DNA of 64,000 bases, taken from the NCBI GenBank assembly GCA_902625845.1, contig CACOCT010000001.1, positions 1 through 64,000 on the forward strand. The letters are read 5' to 3'. Position 1 is the first letter of the stretch. The number at the start of each line of letters is the position of its first letter. Source of the DNA: an uncultured Prochlorococcus sp. (GTDB lineage Bacteria > Cyanobacteriota > Cyanobacteriia > PCC-6307 > Cyanobiaceae). Position numbers and translations under genes: made by a program. The notes beneath the pieces were generated by a model, which was given only the letters and a program-made list of their open reading frames with translations, had not been told where the DNA came from and ran no database searches. This document shows positions 46,149-57,806 of the stretch, in pieces.

Positions 46149-48041
46149 TTACTCTACGGTAACGCTCTTAGCAAGGTTTCTTGGTTGATCAACATCAAGC
46201 CCTCTATGAGCTGCGATATGATAACTTAAAAGTTGCATAGGAATAACTGTTAATAACGGAGATATCCATTCATCTATTAAAGGAAGAGGTATTAAATAAT
46301 CAAAAATTTCAGTGCCTTCACATTCTGGAGAAATACCGACAAGATAAGAGTCTCTTGCTTTAGCTTCTTGTGCATTACATATAACTTTTTCAAATACATT
46401 CCCTGGAGTAGCAATTGAAATTACTGGGACTTTTTTTTCTAATAAAGCGATTGGTCCATGTTTCATTTCTCCAGCGGGATAACCTGCAGCATGGATATAA
46501 CTTATCTCTTTTAATTTGAGGGCCCCTTCTAAAGCGATTGGATAGTTAATACCTCTTCCAAGAAAAATTACATCTTTTATGTTAGAAAAATTATGAGCCA
46601 ATTCCTCAGAAATTTGATTATGGCTAATAATTAAATCCTCTAAAAGTGTAGGTAATTGAAATAAATTTGAGATCATGTTATTAATTTCTTCACGTGTTTT
46701 ACTTTTTCTTATCTGTGCAAAGGTTATTGCTAAGCCATAAAAAGACAATAATTGACCAAAAAAAGTTTTTGTAGCTGCAACTCCAATTTCTATACCAGCT
46801 GATATATCAATTACATTTGGAATAAGTCTTGTAATGGAACTATCTAGTCTATTTGTTATTGCAATAAGATTTGGTTTGTATGATTCTTGTCCTGAAATTT
46901 GCCTCCTTTTGATTTCCATATCTAAAGCTGCAAGAGTATCAGCTGTCTCTCCTGATTGAGTTACTCCAATAGTAAGAATATTAGGAGATAAAGGTGGGGG
47001 AGAATATCTAAATTCACTTGCATAAAAAACATTTGTGGGTATACCTGCGTATTGTTCGAGTAAGTAACTTCCTATTAGAGCAGCATGTCTACTTGTTCCA
47101 CATGCAAGTATCTGTATTTGATCAATATTTTCTAGAAATTCAGTATCAAATGAATAATTTATAGATTTAAATGAAGATACATCATTTCCTAAGAATTGTG
47201 TTATCCAATTTTTTGCAATCTGAGGTTGATCATAAATCTCTTTAAGCATATAGTGTTTAAAATGCTTTTTATCAACTATTTGTTCTGATAATTTTAAAGA
47301 GATTGGGTTCCTAAATTGTCTCTCATTTTCTGAATTATAAATTTCAATACCTAATGGTGTTAACAATGCCATCTCTTCATCTTCCAAAGGCAGAATAGTA
47401 TTTGTAATATTTGTAATTGCAGGCGTGTCACTAGCACATACAAATTCACCTTCGCCTAAACCAATAATTAAAGGTGCCTGTTTTCTCGCGACAACAAGAG
47501 AATCTGGAGAGCCAGACCATATCACTGCTAGAGCATAAGCTCCTTCAAGATCAGAAATAACATTCCTCACAGCTATGAGTAAAGTGGATCCGCTATTTTC
47601 TAAATTTAGCTTACTGAGATTTTGTAATTCTTTTTGTACTAAATGGGGTATAACCTCGGTATCAGTTTCTGAGGTAAAGACTATACCTTCTGATTCTAAT
47701 TTTGTTTTTAATTCTAAATAATTCTCTATAATCCCATTTTGTACAACTGCCACTTGTTCAGTCGAATCACAATGAGGGTGGGCGTTTTTCAGGACTGGTT
47801 TTCCATGCGTAGCCCAACGAGTATGACCTATACCTAATGAACCTGAAATAATCTTTTTATCTAATTTGTGCTTAAGGTTTTTTAGTTTTCCCTCTGCTTT
47901 ATGACAAATTAATTTTTTCTTAGCTGAATCTATTACAGCTATTCCTGCGGAGTCATAGCCTCTATATTCAAGCTTTTCCAAACCTTCAATCAGTAATGGT
48001 AAAGCTTTTCTATAGCCTGTAACTGCTACTATTCCACACAT
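46149..48041 (-). CDS. glmS: Glutamine-fructose-6-phosphate aminotransferase
   Basis: Makes glucosamine 6-phosphate for peptidoglycan and LPS. After the initiator Met, Cys2 is the glutaminase nucleophile in MCGIVAVTGY. GHTRWATHGKP and TDTEVIPHLV follow. Two SIS domains have CGTSRHAALIG and TQSGETADTLAAL, then RGINYPIALEGALKLKEISYIHA, and the end reads PRNLAKSVTVE, the conserved C-terminal tail. The 630 residues are typical. The upstream spacer is about 80 bases to the psaC stop. Confidence 0.97.
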   Translation of the reverse strand: MCGIVAVTGYRKALPLLIEGLEKLEYRGYDSAGIAVIDSAKKKLICHKAEGKLKNLKHKLDKKIISGSLGIGHTRWATHGKPVLKNAHPHCDSTEQVAVVQNGIIENYLELKTKLESEGIVFTSETDTEVIPHLVQKELQNLSKLNLENSGSTLLIAVRNVISDLEGAYALAVIWSGSPDSLVVARKQAPLIIGLGEGEFVCASDTPAITNITNTILPLEDEEMALLTPLGIEIYNSENERQFRNPISLKLSEQIVDKKHFKHYMLKEIYDQPQIAKNWITQFLGNDVSSFKSINYSFDTEFLENIDQIQILACGTSRHAALIGSYLLEQYAGIPTNVFYASEFRYSPPPLSPNILTIGVTQSGETADTLAALDMEIKRRQISGQESYKPNLIAITNRLDSSITRLIPNVIDISAGIEIGVAATKTFFGQLLSFYGLAITFAQIRKSKTREEINNMISNLFQLPTLLEDLIISHNQISEELAHNFSNIKDVIFLGRGINYPIALEGALKLKEISYIHAAGYPAGEMKHGPIALLEKKVPVISIATPGNVFEKVICNAQEAKARDSYLVGISPECEGTEIFDYLIPLPLIDEWISPLLTVIPMQLLSYHIAAHRGLDVDQPRNLAKSVTVE

Positions 48042-48120
48042 AAATTTTTTTATTTTAACTTAATAGAAATATATTGCTAAAAATTAAAATGTGGACTGTA
48101 TAAAAACTGCACTAATAGTT

Positions 48121-48599
<479 letters not shown>

Positions 48600-48842
48600 A
48601 TGTCTCAAGAAGAAATTTTCCAAAGAGTTCAAGCAATTGTTGCAGAACAACTAAGTGTAAGCTCAGATGAAGTAAAGACTGGATCTAACTTTCAAAATGA
48701 TCTTGGAGCAGATTCCTTAGATACTGTTGAATTAGTAATGGCTTTAGAGGAGGCTTTTGATATAGAAATTCCTGATGAAGCAGCAGAAGGTATCGCTACG
48801 GTTGGAGATGCTGTTAAATTTATTGAAGAAAAAAAAGGTTAG
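48600..48842 (+). CDS. acpP: Acyl carrier protein
   Basis: ACP carries acyl chains in fatty acid synthesis on a phosphopantetheine. The frame opens earlier (48546), but [18 protein letters not shown] at 48600 is the natural start, making 80 residues. The attachment motif [19 protein letters not shown] holds the Ser in DSL. The protein is acidic, as expected. FabF follows after 6 bases, and co-transcription is likely. Confidence 0.97.
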   Translation: MSQEEIFQRVQAIVAEQLSVSSDEVKTGSNFQNDLGADSLDTVELVMALEEAFDIEIPDEAAEGIATVGDAVKFIEEKKG

Positions 48843-48848
48843 TCTAAG

Positions 48849-50093
48849 ATGGGAAATTTCCATCGAGTAGTTATTACTGGAATTGGAGCAGTCACTCCAA
48901 TTGGTAATAGCATAGAGGAATATTTGCTAGGCCTTCAAAAAGGAGCAAATGGAGTTTCTAACATAACTTTATTTGACGCCAACCTGCATCCATGTAAATT
49001 TGCTGCAGAGGTTAAGAATCTTCAACTTGAAAATTTTATTGAACCAAAAGAATCAAAAAGATGGGATAGATTTTCTCAATTTGGAGTGATTGCAGCGAAG
49101 CAAGCCTTTAATGATTCTGGGTTAGAGATAAATGAAAATAATGCCTCTAGAGTTGGAGTAATTATTGGTTCTGGTGTCGGGGGATTGTTAACAATGGAAA
49201 CTCAAGCACAAATTCTTAGTCATAAAGGACCAAAAAGAGTTAGTCCTTTTACAGTACCCATGATGATCCCAAATATGGCATCTGGCTTAGCCGCAATAGC
49301 ATTAGGAGCTAGAGGTCCTAGTTCATCCATTTCAACTGCTTGTGCAGCAGGTTCTAATGCTATTGGAGATTCATTTAGGTTATTACAACTTGGAAAAGCA
49401 GATGCGATGATTTGCGGAGGAGCTGAAGCAAGCATCACACCACTTGGTGTCGCGGGCTTCGCAAGTGCCAAAGCACTCTCTTTTAGAAACGATAGCCCTC
49501 AAACTGCGAGCAGACCTTTTGACGCCGAAAGAGATGGTTTTGTAATTGGAGAAGGATCAGGCATCCTAATCTTGGAGACTCTGGAACATGCAAAAAATAG
49601 AGGTGCAAAAATATATGCTGAAATCGCTGGTTATGGAACGACTTGCGATGCACATCATATAACTTCGCCTTCCCCTGGAGGCAGTGGAGGAGCCGCAGCA
49701 ATTAAACTTGCATTAGAAGATGCTTCTTTAGAAATTGATAAAGTTGATTATATAAATGCTCATGGTACTAGTACTTCAGCAAACGATAGTAATGAAACAT
49801 CAGCAATTAAATCAATTTTTAAAGACAGATCTTACCTTATTCCTGTAAGCTCAACTAAGTCGATGACTGGTCATCTGTTAGGAGGATCTGGAGGAATAGA
49901 AGCTGTCGCTTGTGTACTTTCTTTGACACATAATTTTATCCCTCCTACAATTAACTACGTTAATCAAGATCCAGAATGTGATCTTGATTATGTACCAAAT
50001 AATGCTAGAGATGCTCAACTTAGAGTAGCTCTTTCAAACTCCTTTGGCTTTGGTGGTCACAATGTTTGTCTAGCTTTTAGCAAACTTACATAA
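48849..50093 (+). CDS. fabF: 3-oxoacyl-ACP synthase II
   Basis: FabF extends acyl-ACP with malonyl-ACP. The Cys of STACAAGSNAIGD is the nucleophile, and the two His appear in NAHGTSTSANDSNE and SMTGHLLGGSGG. The end reads NSFGFGGHNVCLAF. At 414 residues it fits the type II condensing enzyme. The acpP-fabF pair is standard, and tktA follows 39 bases later on the same strand, so one transcript may span all three. Confidence 0.97.
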   Translation: MGNFHRVVITGIGAVTPIGNSIEEYLLGLQKGANGVSNITLFDANLHPCKFAAEVKNLQLENFIEPKESKRWDRFSQFGVIAAKQAFNDSGLEINENNASRVGVIIGSGVGGLLTMETQAQILSHKGPKRVSPFTVPMMIPNMASGLAAIALGARGPSSSISTACAAGSNAIGDSFRLLQLGKADAMICGGAEASITPLGVAGFASAKALSFRNDSPQTASRPFDAERDGFVIGEGSGILILETLEHAKNRGAKIYAEIAGYGTTCDAHHITSPSPGGSGGAAAIKLALEDASLEIDKVDYINAHGTSTSANDSNETSAIKSIFKDRSYLIPVSSTKSMTGHLLGGSGGIEAVACVLSLTHNFIPPTINYVNQDPECDLDYVPNNARDAQLRVALSNSFGFGGHNVCLAFSKLT

Positions 50094-50132
50094 CAACAAA
50101 GCCTTTCTATTCAACTTACCTCAATTAAAACA

Positions 50133-52139
50133 ATGGTCTCTGCAACCGTTTCATTAGAATCTCTCTGTGTTAATAGTATAAGAATGCTGGCTGTAGATGC
50201 AGTAAATAAATCTAATAGTGGTCATCCCGGTCTTCCAATGGGTTGTGCTCCTATGGGTTATGCTTTGTGGCATAACATAATGAACCATAATCCGCATAAT
50301 CCAAAATGGTTTAATAGGGATCGCTTTGTATTATCTGCGGGGCATGGATGTATGTTGCAATATTCTTTATTACATCTAACAGGATATAAATCAGTAACTA
50401 TTGATGATATTAAGGAATTTAGGCAATGGGGTTCTAAGACTCCAGGTCATCCTGAGACTTTCGAAACTGATGGGGTAGAAGTAACCACTGGCCCACTTGG
50501 GGCTGGCATATCAAATGCAGTAGGGTTAGCAATCGCAGAATCACATCTCGCTGCAAAATTTAATAAACCTAATTTTGATATTGTTGACCATTACACATAT
50601 GTGATAATGGGCGATGGATGTAATCAAGAGGGAATCGCTTCTGAAGCTTGTTCTCTAGCGGGGCACCTTAAACTAGGCAAATTAATAGCTTTATATGATG
50701 ACAATCAGATCACTATAGACGGAAGAACAGATGTTTCTTTTACTGAAGATGTTTTAAAAAGATATGAGGCGTATGGATGGCATGTACAACATGTAGAAGA
50801 TGGTAATCATGATATTGCAGGAATAACAAAAGCTATTCAGGCTGCAAAATTAGTTAAAGATAAGCCGTCAATAATTAAAATTTCTACAACAATTGGATAT
50901 GGATCTCCCAATAAATCAGACACTGCAGGTATTCATGGAGCTGCAATTGGGCAAGAAGAAGCAGAGTTAACAAGAAATTTTCTTAATTGGGAATATCCTC
51001 CATTTGAGATACCAAATGAAGTTTATGAACATTTCAGGCAAGCAATAACAAAAGGTAAGGAAGCTGAAAACAACTGGAATCAAAAATTTGATGAATATAA
51101 AAAATCATTTCCTGAAGAAGGAACAGAATTATCCAGAATGTTAAATGGAGAATTACCAGATAATTGGGATAAGGATTTACCTTCTTATACACCCACAGAT
51201 AAGGGTTTGGCTACAAGAAAGCACTCCCAGATCTGTTTAGGTTCCCTTGGGCCAAATCTTCCAGAGTTAATAGGTGGATCTGCTGACCTTACTCACTCTA
51301 ACTACACCGATATTAAAGGCGAAAGTGGATCTTTTCAAGCTCACTCTCCAGAAAAAAGATATTTACATTTTGGAGTTAGAGAGCATGCCATGGCAGCCAT
51401 ATTAAATGGAATTGCGTACCATAATAGTGGTCTAATTCCTTACGGAGGAACATTTTTAGTTTTTGCGGATTACATGAGAGGTTCAATGAGATTATCAGCT
51501 CTAAGTGGATTGGGAGTAATATATGTATTAACTCATGACTCAATTGGGGTAGGAGAGGACGGACCAACTCATCAGCCTGTTGAGACAATCCCTTCTCTAA
51601 GAGCTATGCCGAATATGCTTGTTCTTAGACCCGGTGATGGTAATGAAACAAGTGGAGCATACAAAATTGCTATTGAGAATAGAAATAGACCATCTGCTTT
51701 ATGTTTAAGTCGCCAAGGAATGCCCAATCAAGAAAATACATCTATAGATAAAGTTGCATTAGGTGGATATATCGTTTCTGATTGCGAAGGGACTCCAGAT
51801 ATCATTTTTATAGGTACAGGAAGTGAGCTTCACCTTTGCATTGAAGCAAGCAAAGAATTATCTTCTTTAGGTAAAAAGACTAGAGTAGTTTCAATGCCTT
51901 GCGTTGAACTTTTTGAAGAGCAAGATAAATCATACAAAGAAAGTGTTCTACCTAGTAATGTCAAAAAAAGAGTTGTAGTAGAAGCTGCGCATTCATTTGG
52001 ATGGCATAAATATGTTGGCCTTGATGGGGCTTGCATTACTATGGACAGATTTGGAGCCTCTGCACCTGGAGGAAAATGCCTTGAAAGTTTTGGTTTTACG
52101 GTTGAGAATGTAGTTAATAAAACAAAAGAAATTTTGTAA
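50133..52139 (+). CDS. tktA: Transketolase
   Basis: TPP-dependent transketolase of the Calvin cycle and pentose phosphate pathway. The ThDP motif GDGCNQEG with a downstream Asn in DDNQITIDG is visible. Conserved histidines occur in [10 protein letters not shown] and [12 protein letters not shown]. The pyrimidine-domain has [17 protein letters not shown] and the C-terminal domain GHSFGW-like [10 protein letters not shown]. The 668 residues fit. It converges on thiC, whose product makes the cofactor precursor, with 8 bases between stops. Confidence 0.97.
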   Translation: MVSATVSLESLCVNSIRMLAVDAVNKSNSGHPGLPMGCAPMGYALWHNIMNHNPHNPKWFNRDRFVLSAGHGCMLQYSLLHLTGYKSVTIDDIKEFRQWGSKTPGHPETFETDGVEVTTGPLGAGISNAVGLAIAESHLAAKFNKPNFDIVDHYTYVIMGDGCNQEGIASEACSLAGHLKLGKLIALYDDNQITIDGRTDVSFTEDVLKRYEAYGWHVQHVEDGNHDIAGITKAIQAAKLVKDKPSIIKISTTIGYGSPNKSDTAGIHGAAIGQEEAELTRNFLNWEYPPFEIPNEVYEHFRQAITKGKEAENNWNQKFDEYKKSFPEEGTELSRMLNGELPDNWDKDLPSYTPTDKGLATRKHSQICLGSLGPNLPELIGGSADLTHSNYTDIKGESGSFQAHSPEKRYLHFGVREHAMAAILNGIAYHNSGLIPYGGTFLVFADYMRGSMRLSALSGLGVIYVLTHDSIGVGEDGPTHQPVETIPSLRAMPNMLVLRPGDGNETSGAYKIAIENRNRPSALCLSRQGMPNQENTSIDKVALGGYIVSDCEGTPDIIFIGTGSELHLCIEASKELSSLGKKTRVVSMPCVELFEEQDKSYKESVLPSNVKKRVVVEAAHSFGWHKYVGLDGACITMDRFGASAPGGKCLESFGFTVENVVNKTKEIL

Positions 52140-52147
52140 CACAATTA

Positions 52148-53542
<1,395 letters not shown>

Positions 53543-53565
53543 TTATTACTAAAGTTTGATCAAAA

Positions 53566-53650
53566 TCCACTTTCCTTCGTCAGCTCTAACTGAATCAGGT
53601 TCAAAGGGTATGATCTCAGCTTGAAGAATTATATTCAAGCACCCCTAGTA
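53566..53650 (-). promoter_or_regulatory. TPP riboswitch controlling thiC
   Basis: On the minus strand, just before thiC, the sequence contains ACTAGGGGTGCTTG, then GCTGAGATCATACCC, TTTGAACCTGAT, GTTAG and CGAAGGAAAG, in the order of a TPP (THI-box) riboswitch. The CTGAGA and ACCTGAT elements form the pyrimidine-sensing helices, and the CGAAGGAA end closes P1. It lies about 40 bases upstream of the thiC start. TPP binding probably blocks translation or ends transcription; I cannot see which. Confidence 0.95.
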
Positions 53651-53725
53651 TTAATTCATTAATAGCTATTTTTAATAAATAAAACATCCAAAAATTACTT
53701 TGAAACTAAAAAAATAAGATTTTAT

Positions 53726-53938
53726 TTATTTTCTTGAAAATTTTTTAATTTTATTTAAAATATCTTCTCTATTAGTTTTTCTAGTATATTCTCTTTCAGC
53801 AATTAAATAGACTCCAATAATGCCTATGGGTAAATAAAAATGCTTTTTACTATTCTCTCTAAAAGTTAATCCTAAAAAAGCAATTAATAGCATTAATGGT
53901 GTTATTAATGTGTAATAGTAATTATTTTTTGACCTCAT
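53726..53938 (-). CDS. Small membrane protein, conserved hypothetical
   Basis: A 70-residue protein with two hydrophobic segments (LITPLMLLIAFLGLTF and LPIGIIGVYLIAE) and basic ends. It closes with a Lys- and Arg-rich tail (REDILNKIKKFSRK). It overlaps the M20 amidohydrolase end by 17 bases on the same strand, which suggests translational coupling. No function is recognised. The layout of a short two-pass protein with a basic tail is common in cyanobacterial small genes. Confidence 0.65.
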   Translation of the reverse strand: MRSKNNYYYTLITPLMLLIAFLGLTFRENSKKHFYLPIGIIGVYLIAEREYTRKTNREDILNKIKKFSRK

Positions 53939-55103
53939 TTTTATCTATTCCATCGTTTAGCCTAATTATAGTATCTGTAATCAACTTAATTGCTACACGG
54001 ATTGCCATTTCATCAGGATTAAATTCAGAACTATGTAATGGAGAAAATTTATCATTTTTAGTTACACCTAATCTAAACATAGAGCCAGGTACATAATTTA
54101 AAAATTCAGCAAAATCTTCTGCTCCCATTGAAGGCTTATGAAGTTCAATTACATTCTCATATCCAAACAAATTTAAAGCAGATTCCCTTAAAACTCTATT
54201 AATTTCTAAATCATTATTCACTGGAGGTGTAATCTTTCTAAATTTAATTACACACTCAGCTCCGCAGCTTTTACCTAAAGCAGAGATTGTTGAATTCAAC
54301 CAATGACCTATATTGTCAAATAGATCAACATTTGTACATCTAACTGTTCCAAGAATTTTAACTTGTTCGGCTAATATATTATATGCTTTGCCTCCATTGA
54401 TTTTTCCAAAAGTAATTACTAGTGGATCTAATACATCTAATTCTCTAGTAACTGCTTCTTGTATTCCAGAAATAATTTTTGATGCTGCCCATATAGAATC
54501 AATACCTTCATAAGGTCTAGCTCCATGACCAGATTTACCATTAATCTCTATAGAAAGCTCTCCTGCTGCCGCAGTAAGGCTACCTTCCTTTATACCAACT
54601 TTCCCAACTGGTAATTCAGGGAAGGCATGTACTCCTATTATTTTCCTTAAGTTTTTTGTAGCTCCATCTTCAATCATCCATTTAGCACCGCTCGCTATCT
54701 CTTCAGCTGGTTGGAATATTATTCTTACTCCAAATTTGAGTTTAAAATCTTTAATTAACTGAGCGACTCCTAAACCAATACTAATATGCAAATCATGACC
54801 ACAAGCATGCATTACACCATCAACGGTTGATGAGAAATCTAGATTAGTATTTTCATGAATTGGAAGAGCATCCATATCAACTCTCAATCCAACATATCCA
54901 TTATCACTTGGACCAAATTCAGCAATTATCCCAGTTCTGCCAACTGATTCCTTAACTTGCCAACCAATGTTTCTTAAATAACCAGCTATTAAAATTGCAG
55001 TTTGATGTTCTAAGCCACTAAGTTCAGGATGTGCATGAATATGCCTTCTTATATCAATAATTTCATTAATAACTAAATCAAGTTTTACATCTAAATTATC
55101 CAT
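53922..55103 (-). CDS. M20 family metal-dependent amidohydrolase
   Basis: An M20D-type amidohydrolase (related to hippurate and IAA-amino acid hydrolases), acting on N-acyl or N-amidated amino acids. The 393 residues have HIHAHPELSG, GLRVDMDALPI, HACGHDLHISIGLGVAQL and EEIASGAKWM; the HACGHD and PAEE-type residues bind the metals. The dimerisation-domain segment GKSGHGARPYEGID and a late SMGAEDFAEFLNYVPGSM follow. It lies 10 bases downstream of the TPR gene on the same strand. Exact substrate unknown. Confidence 0.88.
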   Translation of the reverse strand: MDNLDVKLDLVINEIIDIRRHIHAHPELSGLEHQTAILIAGYLRNIGWQVKESVGRTGIIAEFGPSDNGYVGLRVDMDALPIHENTNLDFSSTVDGVMHACGHDLHISIGLGVAQLIKDFKLKFGVRIIFQPAEEIASGAKWMIEDGATKNLRKIIGVHAFPELPVGKVGIKEGSLTAAAGELSIEINGKSGHGARPYEGIDSIWAASKIISGIQEAVTRELDVLDPLVITFGKINGGKAYNILAEQVKILGTVRCTNVDLFDNIGHWLNSTISALGKSCGAECVIKFRKITPPVNNDLEINRVLRESALNLFGYENVIELHKPSMGAEDFAEFLNYVPGSMFRLGVTKNDKFSPLHSSEFNPDEMAIRVAIKLITDTIIRLNDGIDKNEVKK

Positions 55104-55113
55104 ATTAATAAAA

Positions 55114-55884
55114 TTACTTTAAAGCAATAAATTTCATCAAATCCCTAACAGGAGATGGAGGCCATCTCCTTACTTCTAATAGCCAATCTTCTTCAGCATA
55201 GCGTGGATCTAATTCTTTTACTGCGACCCAATTGCTTTCAGCTTCCCCATAGTTACCTTTAGACCATGTCAATGCAGTTAAAGCCGCTCTAGCATCTACG
55301 AACGTGGGATATCTCCTTATTAATTTTCTTAATTCTTGCTCAGATTTATTAAAGTTGCCCAATTCATAATCAGCTAAAGCCAAGCTTGATCTAGCCATTG
55401 CAAAACCAGGATTTGTTTTAGCTGCATTATCGTATAATTTTCGAGCATTTTCCCAATTATTCAAGGAGCCTTCAACATTAGCGAGATTATACATTGCTGA
55501 AAAGTTATCCTTATCACGGGAAATAACAAGAGAATAGTCATCTTTAGCATCTAACCAAAGGCCTAGTGCTTCCTTCGCAATGCCTCTATTGATATAAGGA
55601 TCTAGTTCATTAGCATCTAAATTAATAGCATTATTTTGATCTTTTATTGCGCCTTTAGGATCTCCAACAACTAGTCTCACATTACCTCGATTACTAAAAG
55701 CAGCTGCATCATTTGGAAATTTTTCTAAATATTGATTCCATTTATCTAATGAAATTTCAAATTGACCATTAGAACTTGCAGTTAATGCATCTTTAAATAA
55801 TACTTCTCTATCATCAAGAGACAAAACAGGATTTATTCGGAGAAATAAAATTAAAAAAATTGATATAAATAATAAATTTTTCAT
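55114..55884 (-). CDS. Secreted or membrane-anchored TPR protein
   Basis: A 256-residue protein. Residues 1-22 are a hydrophobic signal-like segment (NLLFISIFLILFLRINPVLSL). Behind it are about five TPR-like repeats, visible as LDKWNQYLEKFPNDAAAFSNRGNVR, AIKDQNNAINLDANELDPYINRG, and later ones. The protein is probably exported and mediates protein contacts, possibly in photosystem assembly; that is speculation. It sits between ruvB and the M20 gene, all co-oriented with short spacers. Confidence 0.75.
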   Translation of the reverse strand: MKNLLFISIFLILFLRINPVLSLDDREVLFKDALTASSNGQFEISLDKWNQYLEKFPNDAAAFSNRGNVRLVVGDPKGAIKDQNNAINLDANELDPYINRGIAKEALGLWLDAKDDYSLVISRDKDNFSAMYNLANVEGSLNNWENARKLYDNAAKTNPGFAMARSSLALADYELGNFNKSEQELRKLIRRYPTFVDARAALTALTWSKGNYGEAESNWVAVKELDPRYAEEDWLLEVRRWPPSPVRDLMKFIALK

Positions 55885-55896
55885 GTAATACTCAAT

Positions 55897-56952
55897 TTAG
55901 AAATCATGATATTTATTTATATAAATTTGGCCAGAGGGTGTAAGGACTCTTCCTCGAGATGTTCTAGAAATAAGACCTAATTGAATTAAATATGGTTCGA
56001 CTATAAATTCTAACATTGTTGAATCTTCATTTAAAGCTGCAGAAATTGATTCTAATCCCACGGGCCCGCAATTATTTTTATATAAATAATTCAAAAAACT
56101 CCTATCGATTTCGTCTAAGCCTCTGTGATCAATTTTCTGATTAGTTAAAACTTTTTCAACAATTTCAATAGACACAATATTATTTTTTTTTATAACTTGA
56201 GAATAATCTCTTGATCTTTTAAGTAACCTTAATGCGATTCTAGGTGTTCCCCTAGAACATAAAGCTAATCTAAGACTTGCTTCTTCGTCGATTACGATAT
56301 TTATGAGATTTGAAAAATTAAAAATTATCTTTTGTAAATCTTCAGGTGTATATAGATATAATTTTTGGCAAATTCCGAATCGATCCCTCAATGGACTACT
56401 AATAGAGGCAAGCTTAGTTGTCGCTCCAATTAAAGTAAATTTTGGTAAATTGATAGACCTACATCTAGTTCCTCTATTCGCTCCAATAGTAAGATCCAAC
56501 TTAAAATCTTCTAATGCTGGATATAAAATTTCTTCTGTTAAATTACTTAATCTATGAATTTCATCTATAAATAAAATCTCATTTTCTTTAATGCCTAAAA
56601 GCAATCCTACGATATCACGAGGTCTTTCCAAAGAAGACGCATTAATAACCTTACATTTAGTATTCATTTCATTCGCCACTATAAGAGCTAAAGTTGTCTT
56701 ACCTAATCCTGGCTGACCATACAAAAGTATATGATCTAAGCATTCCTTCCTGTATAAAGAAGCATCAATAGATATTTTTAATGAAGTTTTTAATTTTTCA
56801 TGGCCAACAAAGTCATTAAAAAATTTAGGTCGATTTGAAATTACTTGGGAATCTGATTTATCTTCCGAAAGGATTTCAGCCTTAACAATCCTTAGCTCTT
56901 TTTTTGAGCGAGGAGAATCAGATTCATTTATATTTGAGGATATTATTGCCAT
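55897..56952 (-). CDS. ruvB: Holliday junction branch migration ATPase RuvB
   Basis: AAA+ motor of the RuvAB complex. After a 40-residue extension, [15 protein letters not shown] starts the core. [11 protein letters not shown] is Walker [10 protein letters not shown] Walker [19 protein letters not shown] holds sensor 1 and the arginine finger, and the C-terminal winged helix has [11 protein letters not shown] and [15 protein letters not shown]. At 351 residues it is normal. ruvA and ruvC are not in the window. It is divergent from smpB across about 50 bases. Confidence 0.97.
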   Translation of the reverse strand: MAIISSNINESDSPRSKKELRIVKAEILSEDKSDSQVISNRPKFFNDFVGHEKLKTSLKISIDASLYRKECLDHILLYGQPGLGKTTLALIVANEMNTKCKVINASSLERPRDIVGLLLGIKENEILFIDEIHRLSNLTEEILYPALEDFKLDLTIGANRGTRCRSINLPKFTLIGATTKLASISSPLRDRFGICQKLYLYTPEDLQKIIFNFSNLINIVIDEEASLRLALCSRGTPRIALRLLKRSRDYSQVIKKNNIVSIEIVEKVLTNQKIDHRGLDEIDRSFLNYLYKNNCGPVGLESISAALNEDSTMLEFIVEPYLIQLGLISRTSRGRVLTPSGQIYINKYHDF

Positions 56953-57004
56953 AATGCAAGATTAATAGCTTTTACTCATAGGAGAAACTGTTTTTAAGAT
57001 TAAA

Positions 57005-57478
57005 ATGAAAAAAAATTCTAAGAAAGATTTAATAGCCAGACCACTTGCACAAAATAAGTATGCAAAATTTCAATATGAAATTATTAATACAATTGAAGCT
57101 GGCATTGCTCTTTTAGGGACTGAAGTTAAAGCGATAAGAAATGGAAAAGCAAATTTAAGAGACGGTTATTGTACTTTTAGGAATAATGAAATTTTACTAA
57201 AGAATGTTCACATTTCACCACATAAAAATACAGGAGAATTTTTTAATCATGATCCTTTAAGAGATAGAAAATTATTAGTACATAAAAACGAAATAATTAA
57301 ATTAAAAAACAGTACTGAAAAAAAAGGATTAACAATTATTCCATTATCAATTTATTTAAAAGGATCATGGATAAAAATAAAACTAGCCGTTGGCAAAGGA
57401 AAAAAACTTCACGATAAAAGACAAGCTGATAAAGCAAAAACTGTTCGAAGAGAAATTAGATCAGCATTAATACGCTAG
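57005..57478 (+). CDS. smpB: SsrA-binding protein SmpB
   Basis: SmpB brings tmRNA to stalled ribosomes for trans-translation. The 157 residues start with a basic region and have IARPLAQNKYAKFQYEI, GTEVKAIRNGKANLRDGYC and the basic C-terminal tail ending RREIRSALIR, after KLHDKRQADK. That tail enters the ribosomal decoding centre. The tmRNA gene itself is not seen in the window. Convergent with an 83-residue hypothetical gene, 10 bases away. Confidence 0.96.
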   Translation: MKKNSKKDLIARPLAQNKYAKFQYEIINTIEAGIALLGTEVKAIRNGKANLRDGYCTFRNNEILLKNVHISPHKNTGEFFNHDPLRDRKLLVHKNEIIKLKNSTEKKGLTIIPLSIYLKGSWIKIKLAVGKGKKLHDKRQADKAKTVRREIRSALIR

Positions 57479-57487
57479 CCACAAAAG

Positions 57488-57739
57488 TTAATCAGGATCT
57501 AAACTAACAGTTTCAGGGGGAGGAGAAGGATCTGGATCAGCTATAAGCATGTGTTGCAAGACAATTTCTGGTCTTTCACTATCTCTCCATCTGATTTTAT
57601 AAGCAGGCATTTTTGTACCTCTGCTCGTAGTTTGTTCGACAGGTTCCATTACCCAGCCTCTTCTAGATCGGCCTTGAGGATTTCTTTTCACAACCGCATC
57701 TGTGTGCTTGAAGCGGAAACCAACACGTTCACCACTCAT
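57488..57739 (-). CDS. Conserved hypothetical protein
   Basis: An 83-residue soluble protein starting MSGERVGFRFKHTDAVVKR. The middle NPQGRSRRGWVMEPVEQTT is basic, followed by KMPAYKIRWRDSERPEIVLQHML, and a Pro- and Asp-rich end. I do not recognise a domain. A compact small beta protein is plausible from the alternating pattern and the strongly conserved-looking core. It is convergent with smpB and upstream of lysS on the same strand (67 bases). Its composition is less AT-biased than its neighbours' spacers, which supports coding. Confidence 0.7.
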   Translation of the reverse strand: MSGERVGFRFKHTDAVVKRNPQGRSRRGWVMEPVEQTTSRGTKMPAYKIRWRDSERPEIVLQHMLIADPDPSPPPETVSLDPD

Positions 57740-57806
57740 TTAAAAATTTCGTATTGGATCAATTAATTTATTTTACTTCATCCAAGGTAAATTTTTAAGA
57801 TTTATT

